NCBI GenBank assembly: GCA_047345645.1
Contig: JBLEFH010000010.1
Reading direction: 5' to 3' (one strand)
Source of the DNA: JBLEFH01 sp047345645
GTDB taxonomy: Bacteria > Pseudomonadota > Alphaproteobacteria > Rhodobacterales > Rhodobacteraceae
Length of the DNA stretch: 64,000 bases
This document shows, in pieces, positions 32,695 to 42,335 of the stretch. The translations under genes and the position numbers were made by a program. Position 1 is the stretch's first letter. Every line of letters starts with the position of its first letter. The notes under the pieces are model-generated. The model saw nothing but the letters and a program-made list of their open reading frames with translations, made no database searches and was not told the origin of the DNA.

Positions 32695-33832
32695 CTCGTG
32701 TCTCCTTCCGGAAGGGTCCCATGGCGGTGAGGACTTCGACGTCTTCACCAATCGCCGCGCGCTCGGCTTCCAAATAGTCCGACACCGCCTGCGCGAAGGA
32801 CGGGTTCGGCAGATAATGCACGGAATGGGTGGGCGTGGGAAGATAGCCGCGCGCCAGTTTATGCTCGCCCTGCGCCCCGGCCTCGACACGCGGCAGGCGG
32901 CGGGCGATGGCCTCGTCAATCGCGCGGTAATAGCACAGCTCGAAATGGAGCGCCGGGACATAGGCCACCGCGCCCCAATAGCGGCCATAAAGCGCCTCCG
33001 GGCCGATGACATTGAGCGCGCCGGCAATGGGGCGGCCCTCACCTTCGGCATAGATCAGCAGCATATCGTCGCGGAGCGTGGCATCGGCGATCTCGAAGAA
33101 TTCGCGGGTCAGGTAAGGCGAGCCCCATTTGCGGCGGCCGGTGTCCTGATAGAAGCGCCACATCGCGTCCCAATGCTTGGCCTCGAACGCGTCGCCGGTG
33201 ATGGTCTCGATGGTGAGGCCCTTGCTGTTCGCCTGCGCCCGCTCCTTGCGGATCGCCTTGCGCTTGCGGGACGAAAGGGCGGCGAGGAAGGCGTCGAAAT
33301 CGGCGTAGTCGTGGTTGTGCCAATGAAATTGCTGGCCAAGGCGGAGGAGAAACCCGGCCTCCTCCGCCAGTTCCGCCTCGGCTTCACGGCAGAAGGTCAT
33401 GTGGAAAGAGCTGAGCCCCGCATTGTCCGTAATCTGCCGCGCGCCTTGGAGCAGCGCACGCTGGACCGGCTCCGGGCCAAGGAGGCGCGGCCCCGTGACC
33501 GGCGTGAACGGCACCGCCGTTTGCAGCTTGGGGTAATAACGCCCGCCCGCGCGCTCCCAGGCATCGGCCCATCCATGGTCGAACACATATTCGCCGTAAG
33601 AATGATATTTGAGGTAAAGCGGCATCGCGCCGAGCAGCTTGCCGTTTTGCCGCGCCAGCAGGTGATACGGCACCCAACCGGCGGACTCCCCGGTGCTGCC
33701 ACTCTCTTCGAGCGCGTGCAGAAAACGGTGGCTGACGAACGGGTGCCCCTCCGTCAGCGCGTCCCATTCCGCGGGATCGACGCGGGCAATCGCGTCAATG
33801 GTCGTGATCTCGATGGTTTCGGCTTCGGACAT
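32681..33832 (-). CDS. FemAB/GNAT-like acyltransferase (DUF482, 'peptidogalycan biosynthesis' family)
   Basis: 383 residues of the DUF482/PF04339 type. Features are HPFVSHRFLHALEESGS near residue 30, GPRLLG, FHMTFCREAEAE, SSRKRKAIRKERA, WDAMWRFYQDTGRRKWGSPYL, and the C-terminal HKLARGYLPTPTHSVHYL. Predicted cytosolic with tandem GNAT folds. The substrate is not known with confidence for this family. It lies downstream of the BCCT transporter and upstream of the pterin dehydratase. Confidence 0.82.
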   Translation of the reverse strand: MSEAETIEITTIDAIARVDPAEWDALTEGHPFVSHRFLHALEESGSTGESAGWVPYHLLARQNGKLLGAMPLYLKYHSYGEYVFDHGWADAWERAGGRYYPKLQTAVPFTPVTGPRLLGPEPVQRALLQGARQITDNAGLSSFHMTFCREAEAELAEEAGFLLRLGQQFHWHNHDYADFDAFLAALSSRKRKAIRKERAQANSKGLTIETITGDAFEAKHWDAMWRFYQDTGRRKWGSPYLTREFFEIADATLRDDMLLIYAEGEGRPIAGALNVIGPEALYGRYWGAVAYVPALHFELCYYRAIDEAIARRLPRVEAGAQGEHKLARGYLPTPTHSVHYLPNPSFAQAVSDYLEAERAAIGEDVEVLTAMGPFRKETRDETE

Positions 33833-33885
33833 GCGCCCCCTCTTCCCTGTTTAGCTAGGAAGAGGGGGCGCGCTTGTCCAGCCGG

Positions 33886-35514
33886 TCAGCGCGGCTCGGT
33901 TTGGAGCGCGCGCCAGACGGTGTAGCACATGACCAGCATGACGATGGAGAACGGGATGCCCGTCGCCGTCACGCCCGCTTGTAGCGCCGAGAGTCCGCCG
34001 CCGATCAGAAGCACGATGGCGATCAGCCCCTCCACGGTGCACCAGAAGATCCGCTGCGCACGCGGCGCGTCCGTCTTGCCGCCCGCCGTGATCGTGTCCA
34101 CCACCAGCGAGCCGGAATCCGACGAGGTGACGAAGAAGATCAGCGCCAGAATGATCCCGATGGTCGAGGTCAGCCCGGTCAGGGGCAGCTCGTTCAGCAT
34201 CCCGAAGAGCGAAAGTTCGGGGCTGTAGCTGTCGATCACATTGGCTTTCACGAGGCTGGTCTCGGGGTTGTTGAACACCTGATCAATCGCGATCCCGCCG
34301 AACACGCCCATCCAGATGAAGATCATCAGCGACGGGACGAGCAGCACCGAGATGATGAACTCGCGCACCGTGCGGCCCTTGGAGACGCGGGCGATGAACA
34401 TGCCGACAAACGGCGCCCAGGAGACCCACCACGCCCAGTAAAAGGCGGTCCAGGCCTCGCGGAAGCTGTCATCCTCGCGGCCAAACGGGTTCGAGAAGGG
34501 CACAATTTCCACCACATAGGTTTTCAGCCCGTCCCAGAAGCCGCTGAGCGCGATGCCGACCCCGCCCGCGAAGAGGACGAAGAAGAAGAACAGCACCGCC
34601 ATGCCCATATTGATCTCTGACAGGATCTTCACCCCGCCATCAAGCCCGCGCCAGACCGAGACCAGCGCCACCAGCGTGACGCAGATGATCACGATGATCT
34701 GCGTGGTGATCGAGATCGGCAGGCCAAAGACGAAGTTGAAGCCCGCATTCGCCTGCTGCGCCCCAAGGCCGAGCGAGGTGGCGAGGCCAAAGAGGGTCGA
34801 GAAAACGGCGAGAATGTCGATCAGATGGCCCGGCCAGCCCCAGACACGGTCACCCAAAACCGGGTAGAAGGTCGAGCGGATCGAGAACGGGAGGCCCTTG
34901 TTATAGGAAAAGAGCGCCAGCGCCAGCGCCATCAGCACATAGACGCCCCAGCCATGGAGACCCCAATGCAGATAGGTCGCCGCGATGCCCATCTCGCGGG
35001 CGCGCTCGGCGTTTTCGGGGATGAACGTGCCGTCCGGCCCGTAAGGCGACGGCGTGCTGAGCGGGCCGGAGACCGCCATATGGTAAACCGGCTCCAGCAC
35101 GCCGAAGAACAGGAGGCCAATCCCGATCCCGGCGGCAAACAGCATCGCGAACCATGCCGGATAGCTGTATTCGGGCTTGGCATCCTTCCCCCCAAGCCGG
35201 ATCGACCCGAAGGGCGTGAAAATCAGAAAAAGGCAGAAAATCAGGTAGATATTGACGACGGTGAGGAAATACCAATCGAGCGTTCCGGTCGAAAAGGCCA
35301 GAACCGCGCTGAAGACGCCGCCCGCCGTGTCCGGGAACAGCAGCGTCAGGACGATGAACACCACCGCCATGAGCCCGGACACCACAAAGACCGGGTTATG
35401 CACATCGAAGCCGAACGGCCCGAGCTTGCCTTCGATATTGTCGTCACCGACCGTGTAATCGGTGTCAATGAGATGCTCCCCCTCTGCGGGGGCGGGATCG
35501 TGATCCGCTGGCAT
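33886..35514 (-). CDS. betT: BCCT-family transporter (choline/betaine), full length
   Basis: Inner-membrane carrier for choline, betaine or carnitine, probably coupled to Na+ or H+. 542 residues and twelve membrane helices. The family signature around helix 8 is FYWAWWVSWAPFVGMFIARVSKGRT, and the Gly-rich LGLGAQQANAGFNFVFG is present. The ATG at 35514 follows GGAGG; the open frame to 35598 is not needed. It follows betC on the same strand, so it likely belongs to the BetI-controlled minus-strand arm. Choline O-sulfate or choline is the probable cargo. Confidence 0.92.
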   Translation of the reverse strand: MPADHDPAPAEGEHLIDTDYTVGDDNIEGKLGPFGFDVHNPVFVVSGLMAVVFIVLTLLFPDTAGGVFSAVLAFSTGTLDWYFLTVVNIYLIFCLFLIFTPFGSIRLGGKDAKPEYSYPAWFAMLFAAGIGIGLLFFGVLEPVYHMAVSGPLSTPSPYGPDGTFIPENAERAREMGIAATYLHWGLHGWGVYVLMALALALFSYNKGLPFSIRSTFYPVLGDRVWGWPGHLIDILAVFSTLFGLATSLGLGAQQANAGFNFVFGLPISITTQIIVIICVTLVALVSVWRGLDGGVKILSEINMGMAVLFFFFVLFAGGVGIALSGFWDGLKTYVVEIVPFSNPFGREDDSFREAWTAFYWAWWVSWAPFVGMFIARVSKGRTVREFIISVLLVPSLMIFIWMGVFGGIAIDQVFNNPETSLVKANVIDSYSPELSLFGMLNELPLTGLTSTIGIILALIFFVTSSDSGSLVVDTITAGGKTDAPRAQRIFWCTVEGLIAIVLLIGGGLSALQAGVTATGIPFSIVMLVMCYTVWRALQTEPR

Positions 35515-35637
35515 TGTTGTGCCTCCATATCGCTTGTTTGGGGGCGAAAACGTGGCTCCAAACCGATCCCGTTTCCGCGCCAAAGATGGCCCAACCATAA
35601 GGGAAATGGTTAATAATGCAAATGGTTAGCCCTATAA

Positions 35638-37152
35638 CTATGACATATCACGCGGAAAACGCTGCCTTTCTTCCACCTCATTGAGGTCCATGTGATTGCG
35701 CATATAGCGCTCGGAGGCTTTTTGCAGCGGCTGGTAGTCCCATGGGTAATAGCCGCCCTCGCGCAGCGCTTCATAGACCACCCAGCGGCGGGCCTGACTG
35801 GCGCGCACATCCGCATCATAGGCCTCCAGATCCCAGCGGGCGGCGGCGAGCAGGCGGAAGCGTTCCAAAATGCTCGCATAATCGGGATCTTCCGCGAGGT
35901 TCCTCAACTCATGCGGATCGTCATTGAGGTCGAAAAGCTGCTCCGGATCGAGCGCGCAATTCGTGTATTTCCAGCCATTTTCGACCAGCCCGACAAGCGG
36001 CGCATAGGACGCCTCCGCCGCATATTCCATCGCCACCGGCTCTCGCCGCTTACCGCCCTTGGCGACCGGCAGCAGGCTCTCCCCATCCATCCAGGGCGCA
36101 ATCTCCGCGAGCGAAACGCCCGCCATGTCGCAGAGCGTCGGCAGCACGTCGATGGTCGAGACCGCCTCCTCCACCAGATGCGGCGGGAGGTCCGGCGCCG
36201 AGATCATCAGCGGCACCCGCGCCGAGCCCTCGAAAAAGCTCATCTTGAACCACAACCCGCGCTCGCCCAGCATGTCGCCATGATCGGAAAGGAACAGGAT
36301 CACCGCCTCCTGCCCGGTCCGCTCCAGCGTGTCCAAAATCTCGCCGATCTTGTCATCGAGATAGCTGATGTTCGCGAAATAACCCCGGCGGGCGCGGCGG
36401 ATATCCTCCTGTTTGATCTCGAAATTCCGCCAGTCATTCGCATCGAAGATCCGCTGGGAATGGGGGTCGTGGTCCTCATAATCAAAGGCGGCAATCTGCG
36501 GCTCCAGATGCGGGCAATCCTCGTAAAGATCCCAATATTTTTTCCGCGCGACATAAGGGTCATGCGGATGCGTAAAGCTCACCGTCAGGCACCATGGCCG
36601 CTCGTCCTGCCCGCGCGAGAGGTCGTAGATCTTGCGCGTCGCGTGATAGGCGACCTCGTCGTCATATTCCATCTGGTTGGAAATCTCGGCGACCCCTGCC
36701 CCGGTGACGGAGCCGAGATTGTGATACCACCAGTCAATCCGCTCCCCCGGCTTGCGATAATCCGGCGTCCAGCCGAAATCGGCGGGGTAAATATCCGTCG
36801 TCAGCCGCTCCTCGAACCCGTGAAGCTGGTCCGGCCCGACGAAATGCATCTTGCCGGACAGGCAGGTCTGATAGCCCGCGCGGCGCAGATGATGGGCGTA
36901 AGTCGGCACATCGGCGGCAAAAAGCGCCGCATTGTCATAGACGCCGGTGGTGCTCGGAAGCTGGCCCGACATGAAGGCCGCCCGCCCCGGCGCGCAGAGC
37001 GGCGAGCCGGTATAGGCGTTCTGAAACCGCACGGATTGAGCCGCCAGACGCCGTAAATTCGGGGCATGGAGCCACTCCGCCGGACCATCAGGCCAGAGCG
37101 TGCCATTCAGCTGATCGACCATCAAAATCAGGATGTTGGGCGCGTTGGCCAT
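35638..37152 (-). CDS. betC: Choline-sulfatase
   Basis: Hydrolyses choline O-sulfate to choline and sulfate. 504 residues. The sulfatase signature Cys53-A-P-G-Arg57 lies in GSPLCAPGRAAFMSG; the Cys becomes formylglycine. N-terminal LILMVDQL holds one metal Asp, and FLSDHGDMLGERGLW holds another metal Asp/His pair. The C-terminal YYPWDYQPLQKAS is typical of choline sulfatases. It is flanked by betI (39 bp upstream) and the BCCT transporter. Confidence 0.95.
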   Translation of the reverse strand: MANAPNILILMVDQLNGTLWPDGPAEWLHAPNLRRLAAQSVRFQNAYTGSPLCAPGRAAFMSGQLPSTTGVYDNAALFAADVPTYAHHLRRAGYQTCLSGKMHFVGPDQLHGFEERLTTDIYPADFGWTPDYRKPGERIDWWYHNLGSVTGAGVAEISNQMEYDDEVAYHATRKIYDLSRGQDERPWCLTVSFTHPHDPYVARKKYWDLYEDCPHLEPQIAAFDYEDHDPHSQRIFDANDWRNFEIKQEDIRRARRGYFANISYLDDKIGEILDTLERTGQEAVILFLSDHGDMLGERGLWFKMSFFEGSARVPLMISAPDLPPHLVEEAVSTIDVLPTLCDMAGVSLAEIAPWMDGESLLPVAKGGKRREPVAMEYAAEASYAPLVGLVENGWKYTNCALDPEQLFDLNDDPHELRNLAEDPDYASILERFRLLAAARWDLEAYDADVRASQARRWVVYEALREGGYYPWDYQPLQKASERYMRNHMDLNEVEERQRFPRDMS

Positions 37153-37191
37153 GCGTGATCTCCCCGGAAATATCTTTAATTTCCAAAGAGG

Positions 37192-37794
37192 TTAGCGGCG
37201 GTGTTTGCGTGACGCAATATATCCCAGCAACGTATCGAGAACCGCCTTCGCCTCGGTCCGCCCGGCGGCGGCATCAACGGGCAGGTCGGACTGCGCGGCG
37301 GCAATCCACGCGCCGTCCATATAGGCCTGAATGGCGCGGCGCACGGTTTCCTGCCGCTCTTCGGGCAGCACATCGGCCAGCGCGGCGCGCAGATTGCTCC
37401 GCACCCGGCGGGTGTTGATCCGGTAAAGCCGCGCCAGACGCGGCACATAGGGCGCGACGGCCCAGAACTGCATCCACACCGCGCAAATCTCGACCGTGTA
37501 AACATCATCGTCGAAATTCGCCTCCACCACCGCCAGCAGCCGCTCATAGGGCCCCTCGGCGCGGGCGTAGCGCGTGATGAGCGCCTTGCGCAGACGGCTG
37601 AGGAGCAGCTGCATGGTGTATTCCAAGAGGTGATCCTTGGAGCCGAAATAGTAGTTGATCGACGCGGCGGAACTGCCCGCCTCCTTCGCGATGGAGATCA
37701 TTGTGACCTGCGAAAACCCCTGCGCATGGATGCAGCGGATCGTCGCGTCCACCAGCTCCTGGCGGCGAATGTCACTGATGGTCTTCCTACTCAT
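37192..37794 (-). CDS. betI: Transcriptional repressor BetI (TetR family)
   Basis: 200-residue repressor of the choline-to-betaine genes. The helix-turn-helix is at about residues 27-47 (TMISIAKEAGSSAASINYYFGSK). The C-terminal ligand domain holds YTVEICAVWMQFWA and RINTRRVRSNLRAAL. Choline or an aldehyde intermediate relieves repression in known cases. It is the first gene of the minus-strand arm and faces the betaine genes across 157 bp. Confidence 0.92.
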   Translation of the reverse strand: MSRKTISDIRRQELVDATIRCIHAQGFSQVTMISIAKEAGSSAASINYYFGSKDHLLEYTMQLLLSRLRKALITRYARAEGPYERLLAVVEANFDDDVYTVEICAVWMQFWAVAPYVPRLARLYRINTRRVRSNLRAALADVLPEERQETVRRAIQAYMDGAWIAAAQSDLPVDAAAGRTEAKAVLDTLLGYIASRKHRR

Positions 37795-37816
37795 GGGCGC
37801 AGCCTACAATTTGCTG

Positions 37817-37830
37817 ATTGACGTATCAAT
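37817..37830. promoter_or_regulatory. Candidate BetI operator 1 (inverted repeat)
   Basis: ATTGA-cgta-TCAAT, 14 bp, 23 bp upstream of betI in the divergent region. Known BetI sites contain similar ATTGA/TCAAT half-sites. Confidence 0.6.
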
Positions 37831-37853
37831 AATTTTATCCGCCAAACCAAAAC

Positions 37854-37869
37854 TTGTATGCTCATACAA
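37854..37869. promoter_or_regulatory. Candidate operator 2 in the betI divergent region
   Basis: TTGTATG-ct-CATACAA, a perfect 7+7 inverted repeat, 83 bp before the short BCCT gene. Its sequence differs from operator 1, so it may bind another regulator or BetI at a second site. Confidence 0.55.
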
Positions 37870-37951
37870 AAAATGGGTTTCAATCTCAAAAATTTGTGTT
37901 AACGTTCACACACGCCAAAATGGAATCAAACAACCCCAAGGGAGGACTCGC

Positions 37952-39148
37952 ATGACCGCGATTCTGTCCGCAGGTGTGTTGCTGGCGCTCGCGCTGGTGG
38001 TGGTCTGCGTTATCAAATGGTGGAACCTCGAAGTGGTCGGCGTCACGCCGGTGCCGCTCTTCACCTTCATTGCCATCCTGTTCACCTCCGGCCTCGATGT
38101 CGGGCTGATCATGTTCCCGCTGGCCGAATTCCAAGGCTATGCGGATGATCCCGCCTATGATTTCACCAACCCCCTTGCCCTTGAGTTCGGGTTCTGGGGC
38201 TTCATGATCTGGGCCTTCTATTTCCTGACCGCCTTCTATTTCTGCGTGATCGAACCGCGGGTGAAGTTCTTCGAGATCCCTTGGGTGAAGGCGATCAACA
38301 ATGTGGTCATTATCGCGACCTGCGCTTTCACCGCCTCGCTATTCCTGATCTATCTGCCGGGCTACATCCCCGAAATCGGCGATGGCGAAACCATTTACCC
38401 GATCTTCTACGCGATTGTTTTCCTTGTGATTTGCTTCGCGGCCTATAGCTCGACGGATATCAAATTCGTCCGCATCCTGTCGGTCAGCTCGACGCTGCTG
38501 TTCTTCGCGCTGATCCTCGGTATGTGGATCTATGCGGGCATGAGCCTCGGCCAGTTCGCCTCCACCGCGTCGAATATCGGCAGCTATTTCGAGAATATCT
38601 ACCGGTTCGCGACCCCGATCACCGATTACCACGCCTTTTACCTCTCCTGGTGGTTCGCCTGGTCGATCATGATCGGTCAGTTCACCTCGCGCTTCGTGGG
38701 CGGCCTCAAGACGTGGCAAGTGTTCCTCGCCCTCCTGATCTTCCCGTCGATCCCGCTCGCGATCTGGTTCTCGGTGCTCTATTTCTACCACCTCAACGAG
38801 ATCCCGACCCGCGGCATGATCAACATCGCGATGATTACCGTCGGCGTGACCTTCGTCATCAACTCGCTCGACAGCCTGATCCGCCTCTATACGGACAATC
38901 TCGACCTGACCGTGAAGCGGTTCGGCAAGATCCCCTATATCGCGGGCAATGTGATCATGCTGTTCATTCTGGCACTGCTCTTCGAGAGCCAGTGGCTCCA
39001 GATCGAATGGATCGGCGCCATCGTGATCGGGCTCTATTTCGCCTGCCTCGCCTATATCTTCCTGAACAAGCGCGAGGAAGTGATGGAGATCGACTCCATG
39101 CCTGAGGGCCAGGACCTCGATTTCGACAAGATCAACGCGGTCCACTGA
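37952..39148 (+). CDS. Short BCCT-like transporter
   Basis: 398-residue membrane protein related to BCCT carriers but about 100 residues or more shorter than usual. The family core is in FYLSWWFAWSIMIGQFTSRFVGGLKTWQ, with NSLDSLIRLYTDNL and a cytosolic C-terminal tail EIDSMPEGQDLDFDK. The ATG at 37952 follows AAGGGAGG; the longer frame back to 37655 would run through betI and is rejected. It heads the plus-strand arm with betB and betA, so choline or choline-sulfate import is the likely role. Some alphaproteobacterial bet clusters carry such short BCCT-like genes. Confidence 0.8.
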   Translation: MTAILSAGVLLALALVVVCVIKWWNLEVVGVTPVPLFTFIAILFTSGLDVGLIMFPLAEFQGYADDPAYDFTNPLALEFGFWGFMIWAFYFLTAFYFCVIEPRVKFFEIPWVKAINNVVIIATCAFTASLFLIYLPGYIPEIGDGETIYPIFYAIVFLVICFAAYSSTDIKFVRILSVSSTLLFFALILGMWIYAGMSLGQFASTASNIGSYFENIYRFATPITDYHAFYLSWWFAWSIMIGQFTSRFVGGLKTWQVFLALLIFPSIPLAIWFSVLYFYHLNEIPTRGMINIAMITVGVTFVINSLDSLIRLYTDNLDLTVKRFGKIPYIAGNVIMLFILALLFESQWLQIEWIGAIVIGLYFACLAYIFLNKREEVMEIDSMPEGQDLDFDKINAVH

Positions 39149-39216
39149 CCCCCTGAAACCTGCCCATTTCGGTCCCGCAATCCGGCGGGGCCGCCCCTAT
39201 TGAAGGAGACACCCCC

Positions 39217-40668
39217 ATGGATATTCAACCCAAAGCCAGTCATTTCATTAATGGTGAATATGTTGAGGACACCAGCGGCACCGCGATCCCGGTCGTCTAT
39301 GGTGCGACCGGCGAAGAAGTTGCCCGCGTTTATGCGGCGACGCCGGAGCTGATCGAAAAGGCGATTGTCGCTGCGCGCGCCGCCCAGAAGGAATTCGCCC
39401 GCTGGTCCCCGACCGAGCGGGGCCGGGTGCTGCGCAAGGCCGCTGACATAATGCGTGAGCGCAATCGCGAGCTGTCCATTCTGGAGACTTACGACACCGG
39501 CAAGCCCTTGCAGGAAACCATCGTCGCCGATGCCACCAGCGGCGCGGATGCGCTGGAATATTTCGGCGGTCTGGCCGGGAGCCTCACGGGCGAGCATATC
39601 CCGCTCGGCGAGGACTGGGCCTATACCGTGCGCGAGCCGCTTGGCCTGTGTGTCGGGATCGGCGCGTGGAATTATCCGACGCAGATCGCCTGCTGGAAGG
39701 CCGCACCGGCGCTCGCCTGCGGCAATGCAATGATCTTCAAACCCTCCGAGACGACGCCGCTTTGCGCGCTGAAAGTCGCGGAAATCCTCGTGGAAGCCGG
39801 CCTGCCCAAGGGCATTTTCAACGTCCTTCAAGGGCTTGGCGAAGTTGGCGGGGCGCTCGTCAATGATCCGCGTGTGGACAAGGTGTCGCTCACCGGCTCC
39901 GTGCCGACCGGGCGCAAGGTCTATGCGGCTGCGGCGGATGGCATGAAGCATGTCACCATGGAAATGGGCGGCAAATCCCCGATGATCGTCTTTGACGATG
40001 CGAGCGTGGAGGACGCTGTCGGCGGCGCGATCCTCGGCAATTTCTACTCCTCCGGCCAGATCTGCTCCAATGGGACGCGCGTGTTCGTGCAAAAGGGCAT
40101 CAAGGAGAAATTCCTCTCCCGCCTGCGCGAACGCCTTGCCGATGTGGTGATGGGCGATCCGCTCGATGAAGCCACGAATTTCGGCCCAATGGTCTCGGAA
40201 AACCAGATGAACATCGTTCTGGGCTATATCGAGAAGGGCAAGGACGAAGGCGCGCGGCTCATCACCGGCGGCGAGCGGCTGGACAAGGACGGGTTCTGGA
40301 TCACCCCCGCCGTCTTTGCCGATGTGACCGACAACATGACCATCGCCCGCGAGGAGATTTTCGGCCCGGTCATGTCCGTGCTGGATTTCGACAGCGAGGA
40401 CGAGGTGATCGCCCGCGCCAATGACACCGAATTCGGGCTCTCCGCTGGGGTGTTCACCAATGATCTCACCCGTGCGCACCGCGTGATTGGCCAGCTTGAG
40501 GCCGGGAGCTGCTTCATCAACTCCTATAACGACGCGCCGGTCGAGGTGCCGTTTGGGGGCGTGAAAATGTCCGGTGTGGGCCGCGAGAACTCCAAGGCCG
40601 CGATCGAGCATTATAGCCAGCTCAAATCCGTCTATGTCCGCATGGGCAAAGTCGAAGCGCCGTTCTAA
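39217..40668 (+). CDS. betB: Betaine-aldehyde dehydrogenase
   Basis: NAD(P)-dependent oxidation of betaine aldehyde to glycine betaine. 483 residues. Catalytic Cys283 is in GQICSNGTRVFV, general-base Glu249 in VTMEMGGKSP, the nucleotide-site GSVPTGRKV is at 227, and WNYPTQIACWKAAPALACGN is typical of BetB. GAAGGAG precedes the ATG. It is 68 bp after the transporter and 11 bp before betA. Confidence 0.96.
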   Translation: MDIQPKASHFINGEYVEDTSGTAIPVVYGATGEEVARVYAATPELIEKAIVAARAAQKEFARWSPTERGRVLRKAADIMRERNRELSILETYDTGKPLQETIVADATSGADALEYFGGLAGSLTGEHIPLGEDWAYTVREPLGLCVGIGAWNYPTQIACWKAAPALACGNAMIFKPSETTPLCALKVAEILVEAGLPKGIFNVLQGLGEVGGALVNDPRVDKVSLTGSVPTGRKVYAAAADGMKHVTMEMGGKSPMIVFDDASVEDAVGGAILGNFYSSGQICSNGTRVFVQKGIKEKFLSRLRERLADVVMGDPLDEATNFGPMVSENQMNIVLGYIEKGKDEGARLITGGERLDKDGFWITPAVFADVTDNMTIAREEIFGPVMSVLDFDSEDEVIARANDTEFGLSAGVFTNDLTRAHRVIGQLEAGSCFINSYNDAPVEVPFGGVKMSGVGRENSKAAIEHYSQLKSVYVRMGKVEAPF

Positions 40669-40679
40669 GGAGCCTGACC

Positions 40680-42329
40680 ATGGAAGCTGATTTTGTGATT
40701 GTCGGCGCAGGCTCGGCAGGCTGCGCCATGGCGTATCGTCTCTCGGAAGCGGGGGCGTCGGTGATTGTCATCGAGTTTGGCGGCACGGATGCGGGGCCGT
40801 TCATCCAGATGCCCGCCGCGCTGTCCTATCCGATGAATATGAAGCGCTATGACTGGGGGTTTGAGTCCGAGCCCGAGCCGCATCTCGGCGGGCGGCGTCT
40901 CGCCACGCCGCGCGGCAAGGTGGTAGGCGGTTCCTCCTCCATCAACGGGATGGTCTATGTGCGCGGCCACGCAAAGGATTTCGACCATTGGGACGAGAGC
41001 GGCGCAAGCGGCTGGTCCTATGCCGATGTGCTGCCCTATTTCCAGCGGCAGGAGCAATGGCACGGGCCGGAAGATGGCGGCTGGCGCGGGCGCAAGGGTC
41101 CGCTGCATGTGACGCGCGGCCCTCGGAAAAACCCGCTTTTTCATGCCTTTGTCGAGGCTGGGAAACAGGCGGGCTATGAGCTGACGGACGATTATAACGG
41201 CGAGAAGCAGGAAGGCTTCGGCCCGATGGAGCAGACCGTTTATAAAGGGCGGCGCTGGTCGGCGGCGAATGCTTACCTCAAGCCCGCGCTCAAGCGCGAG
41301 AATTGCGAGCTGGTGCGCGGCCTCGCCCGCAAGGTGGTCATCGAGAATGGCAAGGCGGTTGGCGTTGAGATCGAACGCGGCGGCAAGATGGAAACCATCC
41401 GCGCCAAGCGTGAGGTGGTTCTGGCGGCGTCCTCGCTCAACTCGCCCAAGCTGCTGATGCTGTCCGGCATCGGCCCGGCGGCGCATCTCAAGGAGCATGG
41501 CATCGAGGTCGTGGCAGACCGTCCCGGCGTCGGCCAGAACCTTCAGGACCATCTGGAGCTGTACCTGCAAATCGCCTCCAGCCAGCCGATCACGCTCTAC
41601 AAGCACTGGAACCTGTTCTCAAAAGCGATGATCGGGGCCCAGTGGCTCTTCACCAAAACCGGCCTCGGCGCGTCGAACCAGTTTGAGAGCGCCGCCTTCA
41701 TCCGGTCCAAAGCCGGGGTGGAGTATCCCGACATTCAGTATCACTTCCTGCCCATGGCCGTGCGCTATGACGGGCAAGCCGCGGCGGAGGGTCATGGATT
41801 TCAGGCCCATGTCGGCCCGATGCGCTCAAAATCCCGCGGCGAAGTGTCGCTGAAATCGAGCGATCCGGCGGAAGCACCGCGCATCCTTTTCAACTACATG
41901 TCGCAGGATGAGGACTGGGAGGATTTCCGGACCTGCATCCGCCTGACCCGCGAGATTTTCGGGCAGGAGGCGTTCAAGCCGTTCTATAAGCACGAGATCC
42001 AGCCGGGGGCCGATGTGCAGTCCGACGCGGCACTGAATGCCTTCATCAGCGAACATGTGGAAAGCGCCTATCACCCTTGTGGGACATGCAAAATGGGCGC
42101 TGCGGAGGACCCGATGGCGGTGGTCGATCCCGAATGCCGGGTGATCGGTGTCGAGGGTCTGCGCGTGGCGGACAGTTCGATTTTTCCGCGCATCACCAAT
42201 GGCAATCTCAACGGCCCGTCGATCATGGTGGGCGAGAAAGCCAGCGACCATTTGCTCGGCAAGGACCCCCTGCCGCGGTCCAATCGCGAGCCTTGGGTGC
42301 ACCCCAACTGGCAGAGCGAACAGCGGTAA
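40680..42329 (+). CDS. betA: Choline dehydrogenase
   Basis: FAD-dependent GMC oxidoreductase that oxidises choline to betaine aldehyde and on to betaine at the membrane. 549 residues. The ADP-binding motif VGAGSAGCAMAYRLSEAG is at 8-25. GGSSSINGMVYVRGHAKDFD is the GMC signature 1, LSGIGPAAHLKEHGI signature 2, and the active-site AYHPCGTCKMG and NGNLNGPSIMVGEKASD lie near the C-terminus. AAGGAG precedes the ATG. A terminator follows. Confidence 0.96.
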   Translation: MEADFVIVGAGSAGCAMAYRLSEAGASVIVIEFGGTDAGPFIQMPAALSYPMNMKRYDWGFESEPEPHLGGRRLATPRGKVVGGSSSINGMVYVRGHAKDFDHWDESGASGWSYADVLPYFQRQEQWHGPEDGGWRGRKGPLHVTRGPRKNPLFHAFVEAGKQAGYELTDDYNGEKQEGFGPMEQTVYKGRRWSAANAYLKPALKRENCELVRGLARKVVIENGKAVGVEIERGGKMETIRAKREVVLAASSLNSPKLLMLSGIGPAAHLKEHGIEVVADRPGVGQNLQDHLELYLQIASSQPITLYKHWNLFSKAMIGAQWLFTKTGLGASNQFESAAFIRSKAGVEYPDIQYHFLPMAVRYDGQAAAEGHGFQAHVGPMRSKSRGEVSLKSSDPAEAPRILFNYMSQDEDWEDFRTCIRLTREIFGQEAFKPFYKHEIQPGADVQSDAALNAFISEHVESAYHPCGTCKMGAAEDPMAVVDPECRVIGVEGLRVADSSIFPRITNGNLNGPSIMVGEKASDHLLGKDPLPRSNREPWVHPNWQSEQR

Positions 42330-42335
42330 CGTGAA

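Noticed and set aside
35692..37056. 454-codon plus-strand frame
   Set aside because: Antisense to betC.
39052..40611. 519-codon minus-strand frame
   Set aside because: Antisense to betB.
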